64,000 nt of DNA from the NCBI RefSeq assembly GCF_963664965.1, contig NZ_OY761823.1, positions 816,001-880,000 of the forward strand. Reading direction: 5' to 3'. This DNA comes from an uncultured Pseudodesulfovibrio sp. (GTDB lineage Bacteria; Desulfobacterota; Desulfovibrionia; Desulfovibrionales; Desulfovibrionaceae). Both the position numbers and the translations under genes were made by a program. How positions within the stretch are numbered: the first letter of the stretch is position 1; each line of letters begins with the position of its first letter. This document shows, piece by piece, positions 54,303 through 61,722 of this stretch. The notes under the pieces were generated by a model. That model was not told the origin of the DNA and made no database searches. It was given only the letters and a program-made list of their open reading frames with translations.

Positions 54303-55526
54303 TTAGAGGAGAGTCGAAATTATCTCTGTTTCGCCGTTAGGCAGAATAGAGTCGCCGCCGGAGAGAACGGCAACACCGTGCGCCTGTCCCATGGCGAGCA
54401 TGGGCGGGACGTCCTTCCCGGCAAGCGGTCGGGCGACAAGGTTTGATCCCTGTCGTTCAAGAGAGCAAAGGACGAGCCATTCTCCCCCGGGTCTGGCGGA
54501 AAGACCGTCCGCAAAGCGGGCCAGAAGCGGTTCTGCCGGAGTGGGTAAGCCCCGCAAGGCTCTGACCGTGGGCAGGATGACCGCATGGAAACATGCGAAG
54601 ACGGCGGCAGGCGGTCCCGGCAGGCCGAAGAGCAGTGTATTGTCGCGATGGGCGGCGAACATGTTGCGTCCGGGGCGTATGTCAAGGCGGTCAAACAGCA
54701 TGGAGAATCCGGCCTGTTCCGCTCCGGCGCGGGAGAAGTCCCTTTCACTGCGGCCTGTGCCGCCGGTGGTGACCACGATTTCCGGCAGGTCCTTGCGGGA
54801 AAGCAGTTCCACGAGCCGTTCTTCCGAGTCCGGCAGTACGCCGGTTTCCGATACGTTGGCCCCGCTTTGCGAAAGAAGGCCGCTTGCCATGACGAGGTTA
54901 TCTGCCGGGAACCGTGCGGTGTCACACGATTCATCGTTACACAGCGGGTTGGAAAGCTCGCTGCCGAGGGCATAGACCATGGCGCGGGGAGCGGGATGGA
55001 CGTGGATTGATTCGGAACGGGTGCGGATCATGACCGCGGCGGCCTGCGGCGTGATGACGCTTCCGGCACGGGTGATGACTGACCCCAGAGAGATTTCTCC
55101 GCCCGCCGGACGCACGAACCAGCCGGAACGTACCGGGGTCCGGACAATGATGCTGTCCCCGTCGATTTCCACGTCTTCCTCGGCCAGCACTGCGTCGGCA
55201 CCGGACGGTACCATGCCTCCGGTGAGCACCCGTGCGGCTTTGCCTGTTTCGACAGGGGCGGCGGTCCGGGCTTCGGCGCGGATTGTCTGGGTGACGGCAA
55301 GCCGGATGGGCTTCATGGGACCGCTTTTTTCGATGTCTTCGGTGTGCAGGGCGTATCCGTCCCGCACGGAGCAGGGGACTTCGGGAACGTTGCAGAAGGC
55401 GGTGATGTTGTGTGCCGCCACAAGGCCGACGGCTTCATGGGGAGGGATGAACACCGTTTCCAGCGGTCGGGCTTTCTTTAGGAGACGTCGGTTTGCCTGA
55501 CTACGGGAAACGGTGTTTTCTTTCAT
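54303..55526 (-). CDS. moeA: molybdopterin molybdenumtransferase MoeA
   Basis: 407 residues. Domains I-IV are in order: AVGLVAAHNITAFCNVPEVP near the start, RVLTGGMVPSGADAVLAEED, the MPT-binding VVTTGGTGRSERDFSRAGAE, and the C-terminal domain IV. MoeA inserts molybdate or tungstate into adenylated molybdopterin, needed here for formate dehydrogenase. Its ATG overlaps the fdhD stop (ATGA). Confidence 0.92.
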   Translation of the reverse strand: MKENTVSRSQANRRLLKKARPLETVFIPPHEAVGLVAAHNITAFCNVPEVPCSVRDGYALHTEDIEKSGPMKPIRLAVTQTIRAEARTAAPVETGKAARVLTGGMVPSGADAVLAEEDVEIDGDSIIVRTPVRSGWFVRPAGGEISLGSVITRAGSVITPQAAAVMIRTRSESIHVHPAPRAMVYALGSELSNPLCNDESCDTARFPADNLVMASGLLSQSGANVSETGVLPDSEERLVELLSRKDLPEIVVTTGGTGRSERDFSRAGAEQAGFSMLFDRLDIRPGRNMFAAHRDNTLLFGLPGPPAAVFACFHAVILPTVRALRGLPTPAEPLLARFADGLSARPGGEWLVLCSLERQGSNLVARPLAGKDVPPMLAMGQAHGVAVLSGGDSILPNGETEIISTLL

Positions 55527-56302
55527 AGACCTTGTATACGCTTCTTGTCGTTATAAATCCAGAAACTATCGTCTTTGACGTTGCCGATCAAGGTGATGCC
55601 GGTTTTTCTGGCGAGATCAACGGAAAAACTTGTGGCAACCGCGGTGGAGACCAGAAGCGGTATGCCTATCCGTACCACTTTCATGAGGATTTCGGAAGCC
55701 ACTCGGCCCGTGGAAACGATCATTTTGTCTTCCACGTCGATATTATCCAGAAAGCATTGGCCGCAGATCATGTCGATGGCGTTGTGCCGTCCGATGTCTT
55801 CCCGGAATAGCAGGATTTCATCAGGCGTGCAGAGCGCGGAATTGTGGCAGCCGCGTGTCGCGTTGTAGAGGGTGGACCGCTCGTGCAGTTCCTTTGTCAG
55901 GGCGAGTACCTGATCGGGGCGGACGGTGATGTCGCCGTTCAGGCGGCGCTTTGAAATGGTGGTCACATTGCGGCCGAAGTTGGTTCCCTTGCCGCAGCCG
56001 GACGTGATGGAACGTTCCATGGTGCGGTTTTTCCACGGGTCGTGGCAGGTGTCCACCTCCGCCACGAGGCGCTTGCCTTCTTCCCGAACGGTGAGATCCG
56101 TGATCTGGTCCGGACTGGACAGAAAGGCGTCTGACTTGAGAAAGCCCACGGCAAGATACTCGGGGTGCTTGGCCGTGCAGAGCAGCGTGACCACCTCGCG
56201 TCCGTTGAGCATGATGGTCAGCGGAACTTCCCGTATGGACTTGATGGGGGTTTTGACAAACCCGCCTCTGTATTCCTGAACTTCTACGTCAAATGATTCC
56301 AT
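55523..56302 (-). CDS. fdhD: formate dehydrogenase sulfurtransferase FdhD
   Basis: 259 residues from ATG 56302, five bases after GGAGG; an ATG at 56362 is in frame but has no such site. Family blocks are TLLCTAKHPEYLAVGFL, FREDIGRHNAIDM, STGRVASEILMKV and GIPLLVSTAVATSFSVDLA. FdhD passes sulfur to the molybdenum cofactor of formate dehydrogenase. The usual CxxC loop reads SGCGKGTNFG with a single cysteine. Confidence 0.9.
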   Translation of the reverse strand: MESFDVEVQEYRGGFVKTPIKSIREVPLTIMLNGREVVTLLCTAKHPEYLAVGFLKSDAFLSSPDQITDLTVREEGKRLVAEVDTCHDPWKNRTMERSITSGCGKGTNFGRNVTTISKRRLNGDITVRPDQVLALTKELHERSTLYNATRGCHNSALCTPDEILLFREDIGRHNAIDMICGQCFLDNIDVEDKMIVSTGRVASEILMKVVRIGIPLLVSTAVATSFSVDLARKTGITLIGNVKDDSFWIYNDKKRIQGL

Positions 56303-56434
56303 ACTATCCTCCGGCCAGTGGAATTTATCATATGCGTCCGTGGCCTTTTCCCTTGTGCTCACGTATACTCGGTTTTGGCGAAGCGGAGCAATGAAGCTCC
56401 ATTTACTCCAGCTTTCACACTACGAGGAGACGAC

Positions 56435-56965
56435 ATGACACCGCCTGTCATTTGCATAGTTGGCAAAAAGAAATCCGGTAAAACCACGTTTATCGAAAAG
56501 CTCATTCCCGAATTGCAGGCATTGGGGCTTTCCGTCGGGACGGTCAAGCATGATGCCCACTCCTTTGACATGGATCACGAAGGAAAAGATTCATGGCGTC
56601 ACCGGCATTGCGGTGCCGAAACCGTGGTCGTGTCTTCGCCCGCGCAGGTCGCGGTCATTCGAAGCCTGGAAAAGGAAATGCTCTTGAGCGATCTTGCCGA
56701 GACCTATTTCGCGGACCGTCATCTGGTCGTGGCAGAAGGGTATTTTCGTTCCGACCAGCCCAAGATAGAAATTCATCGTGTCGAAGCGCATGACGAACCG
56801 CTGTGCAGTCGTGCGAATGAAGAGGACAAGCACCTTTTCGCCATGGTCACCGACGGGAACGTTGATACCGGCATGCCGGTTTTCGGCCTTGAAGACGTCC
56901 GTGAGGTCGCTGCGTTGGTCGCACGCCGCTTCAAGGGGTGGACCCGTGACCGAATGTGGGGATAG
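56435..56965 (+). CDS. mobB: molybdopterin-guanine dinucleotide biosynthesis protein MobB
   Basis: 176 residues from ATG 56435 behind ACGAGGAGACG. P-loop IVGKKKSGKTT near residue 8, then TVKHDAHSFDMDHEGKDSWR, the MobB signature, and AEGYFRSDQPKIEI. MobB is a GTP-binding partner of MobA in MGD cofactor synthesis. It is divergent from fdhD with a 132-base spacer, completing a molybdoenzyme maturation cluster. Confidence 0.9.
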   Translation: MTPPVICIVGKKKSGKTTFIEKLIPELQALGLSVGTVKHDAHSFDMDHEGKDSWRHRHCGAETVVVSSPAQVAVIRSLEKEMLLSDLAETYFADRHLVVAEGYFRSDQPKIEIHRVEAHDEPLCSRANEEDKHLFAMVTDGNVDTGMPVFGLEDVREVAALVARRFKGWTRDRMWG

Positions 56966-57064
56966 GGAGAGGTTTCACGGTTCAATTTGAATTGCATGAC
57001 AAGAATCGGATGGTCCATTCCGGTCTTCATGGTTATGCTGCCCTTCATGACACACAGAAAATCC

Positions 57065-57979
57065 ATGTCCACCGATACAATACACCGCATGAAGCTGACG
57101 GAATGGTTCATGCTTGTTTCGCTTTCCATCATCTGGGGCGGCTCCTTTTTCTTTAATGCGATTGCCTTGCGGGGCATGCCGCCGCTACTTGTGGTGTGGG
57201 GACGCGTGGGAGTGGGGTTTTTCGGGCTGGTGTGTATCCTTGCGTTGAGTTCCCTTGAGGTGCGGCAATACCTGAACCGGTGGCGCGATTTTCTTGTTCT
57301 GGGTGTTTTCAACACATTTATTCCATTTTCCCTCATTGTCTGGGGGCAGCAATATATCGGCAGTGGACTGGCATCGATCATCAACGCCACCACTCCCGCA
57401 TTTACCATTGTGGTCGCCCATTTTTTCACTAGAGACGAACCTGCGTCTGTGCGCAGGCTTTTCGGTGCCGCAGTCGGCCTGCTCGGCGTGGCCGTGCTTA
57501 TCGGAACGGATGCTCTGTCCGGATTCGGCAATCATGTTTTTGCCCAGTTCGCAATCATGGGAGCGGCCTTGTCGTATGCCTGCGCCGCGACGTATGGCAG
57601 GCGGCTCTACGGGGTGCCTTCCATGGTGACGGCATGCGGTCAGCTTTTCAGTTCTTTTCTGGTCATGACGCCAGTGGTTCTCCTGTCGTGCCGTCCATGG
57701 GAAATGGCGTTTCCCGGATATGATGCTCTCGGAGCCGTGTTGGGACTGGGGCTGATTTGTTCGGCGCTTGCCTATGTGCTGTTTTTCCGTATTTTGCGAA
57801 CTGCCGGGGCAACGAATGTGCAGCTTGTGACCCTTCTTATCCCTTTGAGTGCCTCGGCAATGGGCATTTTCATTCTGGGCGAGCCTTTTTCGTGGCGCTT
57901 GATCGCAGCCATGCTGATTGTCTTTACCGCTGCCGCGCTGATTGACGGACGCTTTTCATTGAGGAGGTTTCGCCGATGA
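57065..57979 (+). CDS. EamA/DMT family permease
   Basis: Ten helices in two EamA repeats (first starts SLSIIWGGSFFFNAIALRGM; second near AQFAIMGAALSYACAATYG; end FILGEPFSWRLIAAMLIVF). Drug/metabolite transporters of unknown substrate. The open frame starts at 56987; I use ATG 57065 because it gives the usual 304-residue length, but there is no strong ribosome site at any candidate (56996, 57047, 57065, 57089). The stop overlaps the next ATG. Confidence 0.82.
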   Translation: MSTDTIHRMKLTEWFMLVSLSIIWGGSFFFNAIALRGMPPLLVVWGRVGVGFFGLVCILALSSLEVRQYLNRWRDFLVLGVFNTFIPFSLIVWGQQYIGSGLASIINATTPAFTIVVAHFFTRDEPASVRRLFGAAVGLLGVAVLIGTDALSGFGNHVFAQFAIMGAALSYACAATYGRRLYGVPSMVTACGQLFSSFLVMTPVVLLSCRPWEMAFPGYDALGAVLGLGLICSALAYVLFFRILRTAGATNVQLVTLLIPLSASAMGIFILGEPFSWRLIAAMLIVFTAAALIDGRFSLRRFRR

Positions 57980-58581
57980 GAAAAAGGAAATGTTGCATTG
58001 ATGACGTACGTTCGGATGCTGTGCTCGGCATGAAGGCCGGTGTTTACCGGAAAGGAGGTGTCGGGTTGGTCATCCGGTATGCCGTGGCAGAATCCTTTCT
58101 CGGGCCGGTCATTGTGGGGTTCACCGAGAGAGGTGTGTGCGCCATGGAGTTTTCGGATTCATTGGAAGGGTTGCTTTTGGCGTTGCAGAGTCGTTTCCCG
58201 GAAGCGGGTATCCTTGAAGGCGGACCGGATTTGGCGGCTCATGTCAGTGACGTGGCCGCGTTCATTCGGTCACCGGAAAAAGGGCTGTCATTGCCGCTCG
58301 ACATACAGGGAACCGCGTTTCAGCAGCGGGTCTGGCAAGAGCTGCGGAAGATTCCCGCAGGGGAGACACGAACGTATTCCGAGGTGGCCGAAGCCATGGG
58401 TGTTCCGTCATCGGTGCGTGCTGTCGCTTCCGCTTGTGCGCGCAACAAGATCGCCGTGGCCATTCCCTGTCATCGGGTGGTCAGGAAGGGCGGCGGGCTC
58501 GGTGGGTATTACTGGGGGCTTGAACGGAAACGGATGCTGTTGGAAAATGAGAAAAAAAGCAGGGAAAACCAGACGGATTGA
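57976..58581 (+). CDS. methylated-DNA-protein-cysteine methyltransferase, Ada-derived
   Basis: 201 residues. The active-site motif is IPCHRVVRKGG with the alkyl-acceptor Cys near residue 166, and the DNA-binding helix-turn-helix PAGETRTYSEVAEAMGVP lies before it. It repairs O6-alkylguanine by suicide transfer. The N-terminal DDVRSDAVLGMKAGVYRKGGVG resembles the end of the AraC-type domain and linker of Ada, so this looks like a shortened Ada lacking the regulatory part. ATG 57976 overlaps the DMT stop (ATGA). Confidence 0.85.
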   Translation: MRKRKCCIDDVRSDAVLGMKAGVYRKGGVGLVIRYAVAESFLGPVIVGFTERGVCAMEFSDSLEGLLLALQSRFPEAGILEGGPDLAAHVSDVAAFIRSPEKGLSLPLDIQGTAFQQRVWQELRKIPAGETRTYSEVAEAMGVPSSVRAVASACARNKIAVAIPCHRVVRKGGGLGGYYWGLERKRMLLENEKKSRENQTD

Positions 58582-58622
58582 CCGTCGGTGTTCCCTGCCT
58601 GATATTTCGATGAATGGTGCGG

Positions 58623-58955
58623 CTACATGCCGGTCATGGCGTCGTCCCGGGTGACGAAGAGCGGGAAGATCTTGTCATAACCCGAAACTTCGAACACCTC
58701 CTGAATGTAGTCCTTCACGCCGCAGATGGCGACTTTGCCCGAGGCCTTTTTGAGACGCTGGTAGGCGAGCACGAGTACGCGCAGGCCGGAACTGTTGATA
58801 TAATCAAGGTCGGAAAAATCGAACAGGAGCGAGGTTTCCCCCGCTGCGAGCAGTCCCATGACCTTTTCTTCCATGGCCTGCGTTCCGTCAGCGTCAAGAT
58901 TGCCGTTTACGGTCAGTACCGTGATGCCGTTTTCCTTGTTTTCCATCAGTCCCAT
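58623..58955 (-). CDS. STAS-domain anti-sigma factor antagonist
   Basis: 110 residues, a lone STAS domain. The switch serine is in DYINSSGLRVL (Ser55 or Ser56), next to the LLFDFSDL strand. Unphosphorylated STAS proteins bind and disarm anti-sigma kinases. It lies with the predicted kinase (31 bases upstream) and the PP2C phosphatase on the same strand, forming a complete partner-switching set. The target sigma factor or other output is not encoded nearby. Confidence 0.88.
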   Translation of the reverse strand: MGLMENKENGITVLTVNGNLDADGTQAMEEKVMGLLAAGETSLLFDFSDLDYINSSGLRVLVLAYQRLKKASGKVAICGVKDYIQEVFEVSGYDKIFPLFVTRDDAMTGM

Positions 58956-58985
58956 GTTGTGCCTCCCTTGTGAATGCCATCCGAT

Positions 58986-59423
58986 CTAGGATCGGCAGTC
59001 CTTGCTTAGATTCTTCGTCAAAGTCAGGATGTTTTTCCCGTCTTCCCGTTTATAATCAATGTTTTTTACCATGTTTTTGACAAGATGAATGCCCATGCCG
59101 CCTATGGGACGTTCCCGGTCTTCCAGAGGGACATCCAGCTCCGGTTCGGGAGCCTCGAGGATGTTGAACGGTTCGGAATCGTCCTCAATGCGAATGGTGA
59201 GCGTGTCTCCGTTGAGGGAGAGTCCCACGTTGATGGGGTGCTCGTCGAAATCCGCGTATCCGTAATCGATGATGTTGGTGATGAGTTCGTCCAGAATCAG
59301 GGTGAGGTGGAAGATCAGCTTCGGGGAAAAGCTGTGGCGCATGCCGAAGTCTTCCACTTCCGGACGAAAGCAGGAGAAGCATTGCTCCTTGTTGGTCATT
59401 TGAAAAGCTATCGCGTCAGACAA
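58986..59423 (-). CDS. anti-sigma regulatory serine kinase (RsbW-like HATPase)
   Basis: 145 residues of GHKL ATPase fold: N-box DELITNIIDYGY, G1 IEDDSEPFN, G2 GGMGIHLVKNMV. RsbW/SpoIIAB-like proteins phosphorylate the STAS partner and hold a sigma factor or other target. The start at ATG 59423 is 15 bases after the phosphatase stop. Its partner STAS gene is directly downstream. Confidence 0.88.
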   Translation of the reverse strand: MSDAIAFQMTNKEQCFSCFRPEVEDFGMRHSFSPKLIFHLTLILDELITNIIDYGYADFDEHPINVGLSLNGDTLTIRIEDDSEPFNILEAPEPELDVPLEDRERPIGGMGIHLVKNMVKNIDYKREDGKNILTLTKNLSKDCRS

Positions 59424-59437
59424 TGTCTTTATTCCCG

Positions 59438-61567
59438 CTAGAGTTTTCTGATAACAACGACCGCTATGTCGTCTTCCTGTCCGTCCGGATGAAATGCCCG
59501 GACCGCACCCATGATGGCTCGACGAATGGTTACCGCATCGTTATGAGCATTCTCCCTGATAATGGCAAGCATTCTCTGCTTTCCGAACATTTCGCCTTCC
59601 GTGTTTCTCGCTTCCCATACGCCGTCCGTTGCCAGAACGAGAACATCGCCGCCGGCCAGTTTGGCATTATAGCTGTCATACTGGAATTCAGGCAGCACAC
59701 CGAGTGCGATGCCGTCTCCGTTCAGTTCGTCAAAGGAGTCGGCAGCCGGTGAGTACCAGACGGCCGGATCGTGTCCGGCCCGGACCCAGGTGACCTTGTC
59801 ACTGTTTTCGTGCAGCCGGAGGTAAAACATGGTGATGAAGCGGCCTGTGCCGTCAAGGTCCTCGCTCAAAAGATCGTTTATCGTTCGAATCCGTACGTGC
59901 GGTTCCAGCGGGATCTGGCTGAGGCTGTGCAACTGGCCGCGAGTGGCAGCCATGACCAGAGCGGCAGGCACGCCGTGGCCGGACACGTCGCCGAGGACTA
60001 CGCCGAGAGCCTTGCCCTGTCTCGAATTCATGTCGATGAAATCGTAATAGTCTCCGCCTGTCTGGTCGCAGTAGGAGATGCCGCCGGACAGGTCGAACCC
60101 TCCGAATTCGGGTTCGTTCGAAGGAAGCAGAAGCCGCTGCACCTCTTTTGCCAGCTCAAGGTCCTTGCTTATGAGCATGTGCTCTTCCAGCTTTGGAACC
60201 ATGTCGTTGAACGCTTCGATAAGCACGTCGCGTTCGTCATTGTTTCTCCAAGGAATATGAACGGTGAAGTCTCCGGCGGCAATGCGCTTGGCTGCTGCCG
60301 CGATGCCGAGGATGGGCCGGGTGATGGCCTGTGAACCGAACCACGCAATGACACCGACGACGATCAGCATGATGCCTGAAATGAAAAAGGAAATATTCCG
60401 CATCTGGTCCATGAGGCTATCGATGCCTCCGACGACCTGATCCGGCAGGTGCTGCACGACCTGCGCCGGGGCGATGAGCAGAATGGTTGTGTGATCATTG
60501 GAGGCGAATGCACAGACCGAAGGTTTTTCGTTGAAAGGCAGCTCCAGAAAACCGTTTTCGCTTTCATTCATGGCGAGGACGAGTTTGTCCAGTGTTTCCG
60601 GTTCATTCTCGGCCAGCCATTCCGCCTTGATACCGGTTCGCCAGCGTCGCGTGGCTCTGTCGTCATAGGATTCCTGTGCAACGATAAGCAGCCCTTCCTT
60701 GCCGTCTTCGCGGGGATGGCGGACCACCATGTAGGTCTTAAGGTCTTCGCTCCATTTGGACTTGAGCGAGGTCGCATGCAGTATGTTCGTCAGGGGAATG
60801 TCCATGGAGACTGTGCCGAGAAAACGCCCATTTTTGTCCCGGATGGGAGTGGCGAACGTCGTTACCGCCAGCTTCGTGGTCGGTTCCACGACCGGGGAGG
60901 CCCACACATGACCGTGCGATTTTCTGGACCGTTTGTACCATTCCTGCTGGCGGGGATCATATGCCCGCGGAAATCCGCCGCGTCCGGGGTAAGTTAGCAT
61001 GACGCCGGATTCAAGGCTGACCTGCATTGTGTAGCCGTAGCTCTCGAGTTGGTCGTGGATATTGCGGAGATACGGGGTCAGCCTTTCAAGCTGCCGGATT
61101 TGTCCGGCTACTTTATTATCATCCACGCCTTCCGCCATGTGAATGGCAGGCTGTCCGAAGCTGACCATCATAGGTTTGGCTTTTCCGCTTCGTGTCAGCT
61201 TCACATATTCCGGGGATTCTACCGCATCGAACGGCATTGCTTCCGGGTCGTAAAAATCAATTGAGTAACAGGCCGGTTTGCTCGAATGAGGCGGGGCTTC
61301 TTCCAATACCGTCAGAGCCAGATGGGCAATGGAATCCGACCCAAGGACCATGGACTGTCCGCCGCTTTCCATGATTTTCAGGAGGGTTATGGCGTTGTGT
61401 TGCAGCTCGGCCGTGACGATGTCCAGCAGTTCTGACCGCGTATGGGCGGACAATTTCCTGACCATGCTGTCGGCGGTTCGCCCGGTAAAGGCCCGCGCCA
61501 GCAGCAGGGGGCCGAGGCTGAATGCCAGCAGCACGATAAAGAATTTGAATCGAATGGGTATTTTCAT
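59438..61567 (-). CDS. sensory PP2C phosphatase with dCache and HAMP domains
   Basis: 709 residues. An N-terminal membrane helix (FKFFIVLLAFSLGPLLLA), a periplasmic dCache-type sensor (about 35-375, with RQQEWYKRSRKSHGHVWASP and DKNGRFLGTVSMDIPL), a second helix (ISFFISGIMLIVVGVIAWFG), HAMP, and a SpoIIE PP2C domain with GGDYYDF, LGVVLGDVSGHGVPAALVM and LVLATDGVWEARNTEGEMFG. It should dephosphorylate the adjacent STAS protein on sensing a periplasmic ligand. Same strand as the kinase and STAS genes. Confidence 0.9.
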   Translation of the reverse strand: MKIPIRFKFFIVLLAFSLGPLLLARAFTGRTADSMVRKLSAHTRSELLDIVTAELQHNAITLLKIMESGGQSMVLGSDSIAHLALTVLEEAPPHSSKPACYSIDFYDPEAMPFDAVESPEYVKLTRSGKAKPMMVSFGQPAIHMAEGVDDNKVAGQIRQLERLTPYLRNIHDQLESYGYTMQVSLESGVMLTYPGRGGFPRAYDPRQQEWYKRSRKSHGHVWASPVVEPTTKLAVTTFATPIRDKNGRFLGTVSMDIPLTNILHATSLKSKWSEDLKTYMVVRHPREDGKEGLLIVAQESYDDRATRRWRTGIKAEWLAENEPETLDKLVLAMNESENGFLELPFNEKPSVCAFASNDHTTILLIAPAQVVQHLPDQVVGGIDSLMDQMRNISFFISGIMLIVVGVIAWFGSQAITRPILGIAAAAKRIAAGDFTVHIPWRNNDERDVLIEAFNDMVPKLEEHMLISKDLELAKEVQRLLLPSNEPEFGGFDLSGGISYCDQTGGDYYDFIDMNSRQGKALGVVLGDVSGHGVPAALVMAATRGQLHSLSQIPLEPHVRIRTINDLLSEDLDGTGRFITMFYLRLHENSDKVTWVRAGHDPAVWYSPAADSFDELNGDGIALGVLPEFQYDSYNAKLAGGDVLVLATDGVWEARNTEGEMFGKQRMLAIIRENAHNDAVTIRRAIMGAVRAFHPDGQEDDIAVVVIRKL

Positions 61568-61577
61568 TGAAACCTCT

Positions 61578-61612
61578 GAACGATCAGTCGTTCTATTATG
61601 GTTTGACCATAA
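61578..61612. promoter_or_regulatory. two adjacent inverted repeats between divergent genes
   Basis: GAACGA-TCAG-TCGTTC (61578-61593) and TTATGGT-TTG-ACCATAA (61596-61612) lie side by side just upstream of the phosphatase start. They could be operators for the phosphatase or the ABC gene. Confidence 0.35.
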
Positions 61613-61655
61613 CTATGGGGCAAATGTCCACTGGTCAGCTTCTTTTATATATGAC

Positions 61656-61684
61656 TTGGAAAAATCAGTTAATTTGTCTATAGC
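61656..61684 (+). promoter_or_regulatory. candidate promoter of the ABC exporter gene
   Basis: TTGGAA (61656-61661), 17 bases, TATAGC (61679-61684), 38 bases upstream of the ATG at 61723. Confidence 0.55.
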
Positions 61685-61722
61685 AGGCAGGTACGAAATC
61701 ATTTTACTCTACGGATAGAATT

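Noticed and set aside
56303-56434. sigma-54 promoter between fdhD and mobB
   Set aside because: No GG-N10-GC pair with the right flanks (TGGCAC ... TTGC) was found on either strand.
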